DNA of 64,000 bases. Source: Saprospiraceae bacterium. Its GTDB lineage: Bacteria; Bacteroidota; Bacteroidia; Chitinophagales; Saprospiraceae. The DNA lies in contig JAKVCU010000002.1 of the NCBI GenBank assembly GCA_022448955.1, positions 39,006-103,005 on the forward strand. The letters run 5' to 3'. A model generated the notes under the pieces. It saw only the letters and a program-made list of their open reading frames with translations. It did no database searches and was not told the DNA's origin. Position numbers and translations under genes: made by a program. The stretch's first letter is position 1. The number at the start of each line of letters is the position of its first letter. Positions 18,173-27,655 of this stretch are shown here, in pieces.

Positions 18173-19879
18173 ATGAAAAATCTACAGATAGTTTTTGGCA
18201 TCGCCATTTTTTTCTTTTTTTTGTCTTGTCAGCCACAACAAGAAGGAAAGAGAGGTACCCAACAAATGCCAAATATACTTTGGCTTGTAGCAGAGGATAT
18301 GAGTCCCAACATCCCACCATTTGGAGATTCAACTATCCAAACACCAAATCTGAGCAGATTGGCGGCTGAAGGAGTTCGTTACACAAATGTATACTCCGTA
18401 TCAGGGGTTTGTTCCCCTAGTAGAGCAGCCATTACCACTGGTATGTATCCAAATAGTATTGGTGCCCATCATATGAGAACCCTCTATCAACAACCCGCAG
18501 CAAGAGAAAAAGGCTTAATCAACTACGAATGTGTACCACCTGCAGAGGTTAAAATGCTCAGCGAAATCATGCGGCAGAACGCTTATTATTGCACAAATAA
18601 TCGTAAAGAAGATTATCAATTTTTTCCTTCAAAAATGGCATGGGATGAATCTAGCATTTATGCACACTGGCGGAACCGCCCCGAAGGGAAAGCATTCTTT
18701 TCTATCTTCAATTTTGGGGTAACGCATGAATCCAATTTATGGAATCCAGGTTATCGCCACTTTGACCATGATACTTTTCCTCCTCCAAGAGGAAAGAAGA
18801 ATTTTTGGAAAGGTTTTGAAAATGGAGCAAAACCATGGGCCATTTCGGATAGCCTTCAGCTCAATATTCCCCCTTATCTACCTAATAATGACATCGTGAG
18901 AAAGGATGTTCGTCGAATGTATTCAAATATTGCTGAAATGGATAAGCATGTTGGCATGATTCTTAATCAATTAGAAAAAGATGGTTTGCTAGAAAACACC
19001 ATAATAGTATGGTTTACAGATCATGGAGGCCCTTTACCTCGTCAAAAAAGATTATTATATGATGCAGGCATTCATGTGCCTATGATTATTCGATATCCTC
19101 ATCAAAAAGCCGCAGGAACAATAGATAACCAACTGATCAGTTTTATTGACTTTGCTCCAAATCTACTGTCACTAATCCAAGTTAAACCTCCGGATTGGAT
19201 GCAAGGGCGTCCATTTTCCGGCCAGTACAAACCAGACGATTCAAGATCATATATTCATGCTGCTGCTGACCGATTCGATGAAACCTACGATATGATTCGG
19301 GCAGTCAGAGATCATAGGTTTAAATATTTGAAAAACTTCCACGCAGATCAACCTTACTATTTGCCACTCGCTTATCGCGAAAACATGGCTAGTATGCAAG
19401 AATTGTTGCGACTCAGAAAAGAAAATCAGTTGGATAGTCTACAAATGTTATGGTTTAGGGAAACTAAACCTGAAGAAGAACTTTTTGATACAGCTAATGA
19501 CCCTCATGAGTTGCATAATCTAGCTAATGACCCGAATTATACAGCCAAATTAATAGAATTAAGAAAAGAGTGTGAAAGATGGATGAATGAGATTGAAGAT
19601 AAAGGATTTATCAAAGAGATAGATCTAATTGAAACATTTTGGCCAAATAAAATACAGCCAATCACTAGCAACCCAATAATAAAGAAGAAGAAGAACCGTA
19701 TCCATATATCTTGTTTAACAGAAGGCGCCTCTATCGGCTACAAACTGGCCGAAGATGAAAAAGATGGACTAGGATGGCGTATTTATGAGAAGCCTTTAAA
19801 TATGAAGGATAATCAACCATTAAAAGTTATTGCTCATCGACTAGGATATGCTGTGAGCGATACCATATCAATTAATTAA
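18173..19879 (+). CDS. S1 sulfatase lipoprotein with Glu-Asp in the first metal motif
   Basis: A lipoprotein signal ends FFLSC (Cys19). The formylglycine motif is Cys80-Ser-Pro-Ser-Arg, followed by AAITTG, so the catalytic centre is intact. The usual Asp-Asp metal pair reads Glu41-Asp42 (LVAEDMSPN), a variant seen in some sulfatase subfamilies. A later FTDHGGPLPRQKR segment supplies further ligands. The ~80 residues after the sulfatase core (from about ITSNPIIKKKKN) form a small extra C-terminal region. A 107-bp gap separates it from the GH13 gene, without an obvious terminator. It is the third of four sulfatases in the run. Confidence 0.92.
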   Translation: MKNLQIVFGIAIFFFFLSCQPQQEGKRGTQQMPNILWLVAEDMSPNIPPFGDSTIQTPNLSRLAAEGVRYTNVYSVSGVCSPSRAAITTGMYPNSIGAHHMRTLYQQPAAREKGLINYECVPPAEVKMLSEIMRQNAYYCTNNRKEDYQFFPSKMAWDESSIYAHWRNRPEGKAFFSIFNFGVTHESNLWNPGYRHFDHDTFPPPRGKKNFWKGFENGAKPWAISDSLQLNIPPYLPNNDIVRKDVRRMYSNIAEMDKHVGMILNQLEKDGLLENTIIVWFTDHGGPLPRQKRLLYDAGIHVPMIIRYPHQKAAGTIDNQLISFIDFAPNLLSLIQVKPPDWMQGRPFSGQYKPDDSRSYIHAAADRFDETYDMIRAVRDHRFKYLKNFHADQPYYLPLAYRENMASMQELLRLRKENQLDSLQMLWFRETKPEEELFDTANDPHELHNLANDPNYTAKLIELRKECERWMNEIEDKGFIKEIDLIETFWPNKIQPITSNPIIKKKKNRIHISCLTEGASIGYKLAEDEKDGLGWRIYEKPLNMKDNQPLKVIAHRLGYAVSDTISIN

Positions 19880-19965
19880 TCACTTGATGTTTAAGCTATC
19901 AATATAGAACATAAAATTAGCGGATTATTACACTTTGCAAAGTTTCTATTCAAGCGAATTATTGC

Positions 19966-19991
19966 TTTGCACAAGCTCAGACCCATAACTT
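19966..19991 (+). promoter_or_regulatory. Intergenic motif shared with 8433-8458
   Basis: A 26-bp block (starts TTTGCACAAGC, ends CATAACTT) matching 22 of 26 bases of the block upstream of GH43. It sits 34 bp before the sulfatase at 20026, inside the widest gap of the operon (146 bp), which could hold an internal promoter. Confidence 0.35.
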
Positions 19992-20025
19992 AACTCTAAG
20001 TTTTTGATTCATAAAGATCAAGATT

Positions 20026-21429
20026 ATGAATATTAAAATTTTCATTTTTTCTATTACCAGTCTATTTCTTTTTTTGCTTTGTAACAAAGAAGAAGAAAAA
20101 GAAAGCTTACCTAATTTCATCATTATTTTTGCAGACGATTTGGGATATGGAGACTTAGGTTGTTTTGGGCATCCTACGATAAAAACACCAAACCTAGATA
20201 GAATGGCCCAGAAAGGGCTAAAAATGACCCAATTCTATGTAGCTGCTTCTATCTGTACACCAAGTCGTGCGGGTCTGCTGACTGGTAAACTACCTATTCG
20301 CAATGGTATGTGCGGAAAAAGAGGAGTTTTGTTCCCTGATTCAGGGGGTGGCTTACAAACATCAGAGACGACTATAGCAAAAGCTTTAAAAAGAAAAAAT
20401 TATCAGACTGCCTGTATCGGTAAATGGCACCTTGGTCATCTAGCAGAATACCTGCCTACCAAACATGGTTTTGACTATTACTTTGGAATACCATATTCGA
20501 ATGACATGTCGCCAGAGCAATCCAACTGGGACTATGCCAAAGAGAATTTTCCACCTACTCCACTTATCGAGAATGATTCCATCATTGAAAGAGAGCCAGA
20601 TCAAAGCCAATTGACCGCTCGATACACAGAAAAAGCGGTTAATTTTATCAAAGATAATAAAGACTACCCTTTCTTTTTGTACATGCCTCATACCTTTCCA
20701 CATATTCCACTCTATATTGATAGTCTTAATGCAGGAAGAAGTAAAAGAGGAATTTACGGAGATGTGGTAGAAGTCTTAGATTCAAGTGTAGGCAAAATAT
20801 TAAATATATTAGAAGAATACCATCTAGAGGAAAATACCTTTGTGCTCTTCACCAGTGACAACGGTCCTTGGGGTTGGGCTGGAATTAATGGTGGCTCTCA
20901 AGGCCTACTAAAGGGAAAAAAAGGAAGCCCTTGGGAAGGTGGGTTTAGAGTTCCTGCTATTGCACATATGCCAAATACTATTCCCGCTAATACTACCTCA
21001 GATGCAATTGTCACAGCCTTGGATATTTTTCCTACACTACTTCATATGGCTGGAATAGATATTTCAGATTTCGAAAAAATCGATGGAAAAGATGTATCCC
21101 GAACATTTACAAAGCAAGAGGAAGTGCAGCAAGAAGTATTTTATTATCGCAATACTGATTTTGTAGCATACAGAAAGGCCGCTTGGAAAATTTTCCTTGA
21201 AGATCCAGACCCTTGGAATGATGAATTTATGGAAAAAGATCTTCCTCTACTCTTTAACCTCAATGAAGATCCTTCTGAACAATTTAATCTAGCTGAACAG
21301 TACCCAAATGTAGTAGCAGAACTCATACAAGCTGCAGCTACACATACAAATACGGTAGAGATCGTACCCTCTCAATTAGACAGCATCTTGATCGATTTAT
21401 TAAACAGTAAACAAACGAAAAATGACTAA
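20026..21429 (+). CDS. S1 sulfatase lipoprotein (arylsulfatase A/GALNS-like)
   Basis: A type I sulfatase with a short hydrophobic signal ending FLLC (Cys19, probable lipoprotein). The active-site motif is Cys77-Thr-Pro-Ser-Arg followed by AGLLTG; metal ligands include Asp37-Asp38 (FADDLGYGD) and Asp-Asn in FTSDNGPWG. The segments GYGDLGCFGHPTIKTPNLD and CIGKWHLGH are those of the arylsulfatase A/GALNS-like group. The nearest relatives remove 4- or 6-O-sulfates, but the position here is not determinable from sequence. Its stop overlaps the start of the symporter gene by 8 bp, indicating coupled expression of sulfate removal and product uptake. Confidence 0.93.
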   Translation: MNIKIFIFSITSLFLFLLCNKEEEKESLPNFIIIFADDLGYGDLGCFGHPTIKTPNLDRMAQKGLKMTQFYVAASICTPSRAGLLTGKLPIRNGMCGKRGVLFPDSGGGLQTSETTIAKALKRKNYQTACIGKWHLGHLAEYLPTKHGFDYYFGIPYSNDMSPEQSNWDYAKENFPPTPLIENDSIIEREPDQSQLTARYTEKAVNFIKDNKDYPFFLYMPHTFPHIPLYIDSLNAGRSKRGIYGDVVEVLDSSVGKILNILEEYHLEENTFVLFTSDNGPWGWAGINGGSQGLLKGKKGSPWEGGFRVPAIAHMPNTIPANTTSDAIVTALDIFPTLLHMAGIDISDFEKIDGKDVSRTFTKQEEVQQEVFYYRNTDFVAYRKAAWKIFLEDPDPWNDEFMEKDLPLLFNLNEDPSEQFNLAEQYPNVVAELIQAAATHTNTVEIVPSQLDSILIDLLNSKQTKND

Positions 21430-23062
21430 TCAATTACAAACCCTAGACTGGGTAGTACTTGCACTATACTTCATTGTACTTTTTGCAGTGGCCATTTGGG
21501 TGATTATCCAGAAAAACCGAAACACAGAAGACTATTTCTTAGCTGGGCGAAATGTTGGATGGTTCATTATTGGTGCCTCTATCTTTGCCTCAAATATAGG
21601 TTCTGAACACGTCGTTGGCTTAGCAGGAACAGGCGCAGAATCAGGTATGCCTATGGCACATTATGAACTCCATGCATGGATTGTTCTGCTTCTAGGCTGG
21701 TTGTTTTTACCCTTCTACATGAGAAGTGGGGTATTTACGATGCCTGAATTTTTAGAGAAGAGGTTTGATAGTCGCTCTCGTTGGTTTCTTTCTCTTTTTT
21801 CAATTATTGGTTATGTATTAACCAAAGTTTCTGTCACCATTTATGCCGGAGGTGTGGTCGTCAGTTCATTACTCGGTATGACCTTCATGGAGGGTGCTGT
21901 CATTACCGTTGTCGTTACGGGACTTTATACCGTATTAGGAGGTATGCGTGCTGTGGTCTATACAGAAGCATTACAAACTATCATATTAATTCTTGGCTCT
22001 TTACTTTTGACTTATAAGGGCTTCGAAGCAATTGGTAGCTGGGAAGAATTAAAGGCATTAGCTGGTGCCGAACATTTTAATATGTGGAGGCCTTCAACAG
22101 ATAAAGAGTATCCTTGGACAGGGATGGTTTTTGGAGGCGCCATTGTTGGAATCTGGTATTGGTGTACAGATCAGTATATTGTACAAAGAACCTTAGCCGC
22201 TCATAATATTGAAATTGGAAGAAGAGGAGCTATATTTGGAGCTTATCTAAAAATCTTACCTATCTTCATTTTTCTAATTCCAGGAATTATTGCTTTTGCA
22301 CTAAAACAAAAGGGTGTAATTGACTATGAAAAAAGTGATCAAGTGTTTCCAGTTCTTGTACAGGCTTTGTTACCAAGCGGCATGAAAGGCCTTGTGGCAG
22401 GAGGCTTAATGGCTGCTTTAATGAGTTCTCTGGCATCCGTATTTAATTCAAGTTCTACACTATTCACCATAGATATCTTCAAGAAACTTTACCCAAACAC
22501 ATCGGAAAAACAATTAGTCCGAATTGGCCAAATAGCCACTGCAGTTGTCGTAATTTTAGGAATGGCTTGGATTCCAATTATGGAAAAAATTGGGGGTGGT
22601 ACACTTTACCGATACTTACAAAGTGTACAATCTTATATAGCTCCTCCTATTACAACAGTTTTTTTACTTGGCATACTATGGAAACGAGTAAATGCTAAGG
22701 GAGCAATTGCTACTTTAATATTTGGATTATTATTAGCAGCTGTTAGGATTATTGCTGAGCTTTCGTATCTAGGTCCAGATGGAAATTTAATAGAAGGTGC
22801 CCATGGACCTTTAGCCTCCTTTGCTGCTATTAATTTTGCTCATATGGCCATTTACATGTTCCTTGCATGTATATTTATTTGCACTCTAGTCAGTTTAGCT
22901 ACAGCGCCACCAACAGAATCAAAGCTATTAGGTCTCACTTTTGGAACGCTAAGCACAGAACAAAAAATGGCAGCAAAAAATAGCTATTCAACTTGGGATA
23001 TCGTAGCATCAGTAGCCTTAGTTCTTGTAATCATTGGGATACTCGTTTATTTCCAAGCCTGA
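21422..23062 (+). CDS. Sodium/solute symporter (SSS family, SGLT-like)
   Basis: An inner-membrane secondary transporter of about 14 hydrophobic segments. Family marks include the N-terminal LDWVVLALYFIVLFAVAIW helix, the DYFLAGRNVGWF motif, IGSEHVVGLAGTGA and a GLVAGGLMAALMSSLASVFN segment matching the SSS sodium-binding helix. Relatives import sugars or other small solutes with sodium. It is the last gene of the operon and overlaps the fourth sulfatase by 8 bp, so it probably imports the monosaccharide released by the locus (inference). A strong hairpin follows at 23077-23118. The start ATG 21422 is supported by the immediately following hydrophobic helix. Confidence 0.93.
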   Translation: MTNQLQTLDWVVLALYFIVLFAVAIWVIIQKNRNTEDYFLAGRNVGWFIIGASIFASNIGSEHVVGLAGTGAESGMPMAHYELHAWIVLLLGWLFLPFYMRSGVFTMPEFLEKRFDSRSRWFLSLFSIIGYVLTKVSVTIYAGGVVVSSLLGMTFMEGAVITVVVTGLYTVLGGMRAVVYTEALQTIILILGSLLLTYKGFEAIGSWEELKALAGAEHFNMWRPSTDKEYPWTGMVFGGAIVGIWYWCTDQYIVQRTLAAHNIEIGRRGAIFGAYLKILPIFIFLIPGIIAFALKQKGVIDYEKSDQVFPVLVQALLPSGMKGLVAGGLMAALMSSLASVFNSSSTLFTIDIFKKLYPNTSEKQLVRIGQIATAVVVILGMAWIPIMEKIGGGTLYRYLQSVQSYIAPPITTVFLLGILWKRVNAKGAIATLIFGLLLAAVRIIAELSYLGPDGNLIEGAHGPLASFAAINFAHMAIYMFLACIFICTLVSLATAPPTESKLLGLTFGTLSTEQKMAAKNSYSTWDIVASVALVLVIIGILVYFQA

Positions 23063-23076
23063 ATATCTCTTAAGTA

Positions 23077-23118
23077 ATAACAGCTGCCCAGTAAGAATTA
23101 ATAGAAGGCAGCTGTTAT
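23077..23118 (+). terminator. Hairpin at end of the glycan-utilisation operon
   Basis: A 12-bp perfect stem (ATAACAGCTGCC / GGCAGCTGTTAT) around an 18-nt loop, 14 bp after the symporter stop. There is no T-run after it, so it may be a 3'-end stabiliser or half of a bidirectional terminator between convergent genes. Confidence 0.55.
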
Positions 23119-23295
23119 CCTATCTAGAGCATAGGTTCGGAATTTATTCATTGCCCCAATTCTGCTACTTATTCGTTAATATTTCGTTCCGCGAATACTA
23201 TACTCATCGAGCTACAGCTAAAATTATCACCTTTGGCCTTATCTAAACGAATGAGGGGCAAAATCAGCTGAAAGAACAAATTTTCCAATATGATA

Positions 23296-26200
23296 TTAGT
23301 TTTTTATGACCTTGAACAAGTGTGGAAACCTATCATTCTCTCCTTGGAAATAAATGAAATATAGGCCATCCATCCATTGAGAGGCATCAATTTTAAATTC
23401 AGCTTTTGATATCCTTGTCGTTTTTGCCTCAATAAGCTGGCCACTTGTGTTAAATACCCGTAAATAATATTCATCAAGAAGAACTTTTTCGGAGATTAAC
23501 CAGAAAACATCCTTCGATATGGTTGGTAATACTTTTAAGTCCGAAGCAGGCCTTAAATTTTCAGCTGCACTTACCAAACACTTTTCACAGCTTTCGAAAC
23601 AAACTGAGTCAAGGACAATAATATTCTCATCCCCCCAAATAGTGACTACTCGATTTGTAAAGATTCCATTAGTAAGCGTACAATCAACATGATCCTGAGG
23701 ATTCAAATTTTCAATCTCTCCTAAAAGAGAAGGTCCTCCATTTATAAATCTATATGCATGGGTTCCTGGCTCTAAAGGTAAATCTACTTGCCAGATACCA
23801 TCTCCATCATTATCAGAAAGGGCAATATTACCACTCCATCCATCAAAATCTGCAACTAGATATACGCCATTTGGATCAACATCTTCATATTCCATATCGA
23901 CTAAGAATGAAACCATGACAGGTCCCGCAATTGGAGTGCATACTAAGTCTGAAGTACATTCTGAAAAGCAGCTTTGAATAAGGGTATCTTGCATGACAGG
24001 CGCTAAGAATCGATCATTAAAGTTAGTTGGATTGGAACAATCTTGTCCAGTAATATTTTCTTTACAATCAAAATCTGGACAATCTCCATTCGTAAAGGTA
24101 TAATAAGAAGAAAAACCAGCTGCTCGCCTAATGCTAATAGAGTAGATCCCATCTCCATCCGGATCCTCCATAGGATAATCACCTGGCGGGCCAAAATGTT
24201 CTCCTCCTGCAAGAAAAACACCTTCAGGAGAAACTTCATAATATTGCATATTTAATTCTATTGAAATATCAACAGAATCAAAATTCATTAAACACTGATC
24301 ATAATCGCAAGAGCTGAAACAAGCTTCGACAATGGTATCTTGCTGCACATTGTCTAGGTACCGATTATAAAAATCATTAGGATCTCCGCAGCTTTGTCCA
24401 ATCAAATTTTCTTTACAGCTAAAATCAGGACAATTCCCATTTGTAAAAGTATAGTGAGTAGAAAATCCTGTAGCTCTTCTAATTGTAATAGAATAGATAC
24501 CATCACCATCTAGATCTTCCAAGGGATAATCGCCTGGAATACCAAAAGTACTACCTCCTGCCAAGTAGATACCCTCCTCAGAAATGCTCTCTAAGGTCAT
24601 ATTTAACTGAAAAGTAATATCGATAGAATCAAAGTCTATTAAACAGTGGTTATAATCACAGCTACCAAAACAAGCCTGGATGATCGTATCTTGCTGAAGG
24701 TTATTTAAAAAACGAAATGAAAAGTTTGTTGAATCAGCACAATCTTGATCGGTTAGATCTTCAGCACAACTAAAATCTTCACAATTGCCATTTGTAAAAA
24801 TGTAGTGCCCAGAAAAATTCCTCGGAAGAAGTGTCTCAAAAATAAAAATACCATCTTGATCGTCATCATTTAAAGGATTTTCTCCTGGTAGTCCAAAGGC
24901 CTCTCCTCCTGCAATAAAAAGACCGCTTTCATCAATGTCAATAGAATCTATATTTAATTGAATACTAACTTTCACAAATGGATTGACTCCTTGTTCAATA
25001 CTATATCGTTGGTCAACTTGAGCACCAATAATGGTTTGTTGATCACCGCCTACCCAGTTGATTTGAATGCTATCTATATAATCGTAGTTAGCTAAGCCAA
25101 AATGGGCAATTAAACTATTTAAAGAAGCATGACTACTAGCTCCTTGTATTTCTCTAGTAAGAACTAAAGTGTCTACAAATACACGGATCTGCGAGCCGAT
25201 GGCATCTCGGTTACAGTCTATTCCTATAAGATGAATTTGTAGCCAATGATAATCATTCTCTAGCTTATTTCTATAAAGACGTACGTGTTCATCTGGTACA
25301 AGGGACTCTTCCATTGGAATAACCAAAATATCAAGATCTCCATCTTGATCATAATCAGAATACGCCAGTCCTCTGCAAGCACTAACATCATAAAACCCCA
25401 ACTCAAGGGATACATCAGTAAAGGTACCATTACCATTATTATGATATACCTTATTAGAATCCAGTTCAGTAGTAGCAATAAAATCAGCTGCGGGGATTCT
25501 TCCATTAGCAATGAAAAGATCCTCATAAAGATCGTTGTCATAATCTATGAAGGCGGTACCCCAGCTCGTTGCTCTAAACGGAAAAGTTCCCCATTCATTT
25601 TCGACATTTGCATATGTCGTAACATCAGCAAATGTATGATTACCATTGTTATTTAATAGTATATTTCTTCCCAAATTACAGATATACATGTCTAGATCTT
25701 CGTCTAAATCATAATCACCAATAGCCACCCCCATACCATAAATTCCAATCCCCGAGTTGTTACTTGATCCTATATTATCGAAATTATTTGTATCTCCTGC
25801 ATTTTGAAAAAAAGCATTTGGAACAATCCATTCTCCAAAATCATTAACCAAGTACAAATCGGTAAACCCATCCCTATTCATATCTGTAGTTGCTACAGCC
25901 AATGAACAGCCAGTATCATTCAGTCCAAACTCTTCAGCACTTTCCGTAAAGGTGCCATCTCCATTATTAAGGTAAAAGAAGTTTTCAAAGCATTCGTGAT
26001 CAAAACCAATCACCTGACCAGCAGCCGTGATAGAACTAAAGATATCGATATAGTTTATGACATAAATATCTAGGTAAGCATCATTATTTATGTCAATAAA
26101 AGCAGCCCCCATCGCCCTTGCGGAAGCCGTAATACCAGCAGCCTCCGAAATATTGGTAAAAGTACCATCTCCATTATTTTTGAATAGCAACTCTGGTTGA

Positions 26201-26574
26201 AAAAAATTTGTAGCTACGCTAAACCAAGTAGATACTAATATATCTCTATAGCCATCATTATCAATATCTCCCACCGTAACGGCTGGTGTAAAGTAATCAG
26301 CTGTAATTTCTAAGCCTGACCCAAAAGTAATATCGGTAAAGGACCCATCTCCATTATTGCGAAAAAGATGATCTAGATCACGACCTCCAACCAAATAAAG
26401 GTCTTCATCTCCATCATTGTCAAAATCAAACCAAGCGCCACCACCACCAAAATCGCCAAAATCATTATACTCCATATCTATACCTGATTCGATCGCTACA
26501 TCTTCTAGTAATTGGGCAGAGATAGAAGAGAACCTGAATAATAGAAACAGGCTAAAAATGATATTGTAATTCAT
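23296..26574 (-). CDS. Large secreted CRTAC1-like FG-GAP/UnbV protein with four ~119-residue repeats and T9SS sorting domain
   Basis: Domains in order: signal peptide ending ISAQ (~20); FG-GAP/VCBS calcium loops to about residue 440 (DFDNDGDEDLYLVGG, DYDLDEDLDMYICN); an ASPIC/UnbV region (about 450-525, SLIAHFGLANYD); four repeats starting near residues 534, 652, 772 and 890; and a C-terminal sorting domain (about 1010-1092). Repeats 1-3 are close copies with GxPGxxPL/M-D-D-DGI, YxFTNGNCxDFxC and CDYxxCL cysteines. Repeat 4 is diverged, and its DFDGWSGN and AYRFING segments resemble the CBM48/AMPK-beta glycogen-binding fold. It is a paralogue of the gene at 3691. Probably a T9SS-exported surface protein, perhaps glycan-binding (inference). 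Confidence 0.88.
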   Translation of the reverse strand: MNYNIIFSLFLLFRFSSISAQLLEDVAIESGIDMEYNDFGDFGGGGAWFDFDNDGDEDLYLVGGRDLDHLFRNNGDGSFTDITFGSGLEITADYFTPAVTVGDIDNDGYRDILVSTWFSVATNFFQPELLFKNNGDGTFTNISEAAGITASARAMGAAFIDINNDAYLDIYVINYIDIFSSITAAGQVIGFDHECFENFFYLNNGDGTFTESAEEFGLNDTGCSLAVATTDMNRDGFTDLYLVNDFGEWIVPNAFFQNAGDTNNFDNIGSSNNSGIGIYGMGVAIGDYDLDEDLDMYICNLGRNILLNNNGNHTFADVTTYANVENEWGTFPFRATSWGTAFIDYDNDLYEDLFIANGRIPAADFIATTELDSNKVYHNNGNGTFTDVSLELGFYDVSACRGLAYSDYDQDGDLDILVIPMEESLVPDEHVRLYRNKLENDYHWLQIHLIGIDCNRDAIGSQIRVFVDTLVLTREIQGASSHASLNSLIAHFGLANYDYIDSIQINWVGGDQQTIIGAQVDQRYSIEQGVNPFVKVSIQLNIDSIDIDESGLFIAGGEAFGLPGENPLNDDDQDGIFIFETLLPRNFSGHYIFTNGNCEDFSCAEDLTDQDCADSTNFSFRFLNNLQQDTIIQACFGSCDYNHCLIDFDSIDITFQLNMTLESISEEGIYLAGGSTFGIPGDYPLEDLDGDGIYSITIRRATGFSTHYTFTNGNCPDFSCKENLIGQSCGDPNDFYNRYLDNVQQDTIVEACFSSCDYDQCLMNFDSVDISIELNMQYYEVSPEGVFLAGGEHFGPPGDYPMEDPDGDGIYSISIRRAAGFSSYYTFTNGDCPDFDCKENITGQDCSNPTNFNDRFLAPVMQDTLIQSCFSECTSDLVCTPIAGPVMVSFLVDMEYEDVDPNGVYLVADFDGWSGNIALSDNDGDGIWQVDLPLEPGTHAYRFINGGPSLLGEIENLNPQDHVDCTLTNGIFTNRVVTIWGDENIIVLDSVCFESCEKCLVSAAENLRPASDLKVLPTISKDVFWLISEKVLLDEYYLRVFNTSGQLIEAKTTRISKAEFKIDASQWMDGLYFIYFQGENDRFPHLFKVIKN

Positions 26575-26930
26575 ATACTAAAATTAGAAAAAACTGCATA
26601 AAAATTGAAACAGCCATCTAGTATTTTGATGAAATCTGAAACACTTCTCTTCACTACTAAATAGTTGCTAGATTGGCTTTTTACAAAACCCTATTCATAA
26701 GGTTACTCAAAGTGCATTTTCTGATGTGAATTTCCCCAGCAAAGATTATCATTAGATCTCCTCATACGAAATAAGAAAACCAATGATTTAAGCCCTAAAT
26801 CTTAGATTATAAGCTATAAAAGCTTACTCATCTGCACCAGCAAAACTATCCATTACCCTCCAGCAATAATAGATTTAAAGCTATCTTCGTTTAAGAATAC
26901 AGTCGATACCTAACCATATAATTTAATAAC
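26575..26930. other. Divergent intergenic region
   Basis: An AT-rich spacer of 356 bp between the divergent FG-GAP gene (minus) and TapB-like gene (plus). It must hold both promoters. I see no open frame, RNA gene or strong repeat, and no clear TAnnTTTG promoter match. Confidence 0.6.
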
Positions 26931-27629
26931 ATGAGAAAGCTTATTCTAACAATAATAACATGGGGCATTGTCGTTGGGATTTCAGCACAAAATTGTAATC
27001 CATACTTTCCATTTGAAAAGGGGAGGGTACTAAAATATCAACATTTTGATAGTAAGGGAAAACTCATAAATAGTTCTAGGCATACGATTCGTGAAATTAA
27101 CCAATTAGAAACAGCTACTGGACCTTTACTTGGCGCGAATGTGGAGTTGTTTGTCACAGACCAAGAAGGAGATAGTATCTTAACACATGAATACCAAGTG
27201 ATCTGTAAGGATGATGTTCTATTTATGGATGTTATGGATATAATTGGACCTCAACTCACCGTATCCTTTTTGCATATGGACTTAGATATTAAAGGAGATG
27301 CCCTAATTATTCCAAACAAATTAGTAGTGGGAACACAGCTTCCCGATGCACAAACCTTTATTCAGGGCTCTGCCAAAGGTGTAAATGTATTGAGCATGGA
27401 GTTTGTTGTTAAACAGCGAAGAGTAGAAGGAAAAGAACAACTCAAAATTGGTGAAAAAGCATTTGATAGTTTTAGGCTCTCTTACAAAATGGATGTATTG
27501 ATGACAATCAAAAAATCATTTAAAGTGGTGCAGTGGTTTACAAAGGAAAATAATATTGGATTGATTAGAACAGAAATTTATAATCCGTTTCAGAGATTGG
27601 AGGGTTATTCTCAATTAGTCGTAAAATAA
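26931..27629 (+). CDS. Secreted TapB-like protein of unknown function
   Basis: A 232-residue protein with signal peptide ending GISAQ. The mature start CNPYFPFEKGRVLKYQ, followed by a duplicated-looking beta-barrel pattern ending in FTKENNIGLIRTE, resembles the TapB/DUF3108-type periplasmic or outer-membrane proteins common in Bacteroidota. Their biochemical role is not established. It stands alone, divergent from the large FG-GAP gene, and is closed by a strong terminator immediately after the stop. No catalytic motif is visible. Confidence 0.7.
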   Translation: MRKLILTIITWGIVVGISAQNCNPYFPFEKGRVLKYQHFDSKGKLINSSRHTIREINQLETATGPLLGANVELFVTDQEGDSILTHEYQVICKDDVLFMDVMDIIGPQLTVSFLHMDLDIKGDALIIPNKLVVGTQLPDAQTFIQGSAKGVNVLSMEFVVKQRRVEGKEQLKIGEKAFDSFRLSYKMDVLMTIKKSFKVVQWFTKENNIGLIRTEIYNPFQRLEGYSQLVVK

Positions 27630-27630
27630 A

Positions 27631-27655
27631 AAAACCTTGCCAAAAGCAAGGTTTT
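27631..27655 (+). terminator. Rho-independent terminator
   Basis: A perfect 10-bp stem (AAAACCTTGC / GCAAGGTTTT) with a 5-nt loop, starting 2 bp after the TapB-like stop codon. The T-run is part of the stem; the A-rich 5' side would make it work on both strands. Confidence 0.8.

Noticed and set aside
23900-24990. Regularly spaced similar blocks that could look like a CRISPR array
   Set aside because: The ~357-bp period lies in frame inside a single large coding sequence and encodes repeated protein domains; there are no short direct repeats with unique spacers.
25285-25656. 123-residue plus-strand open frame
   Set aside because: It is antisense to the FG-GAP repeats, a compositional shadow rich in Ile.
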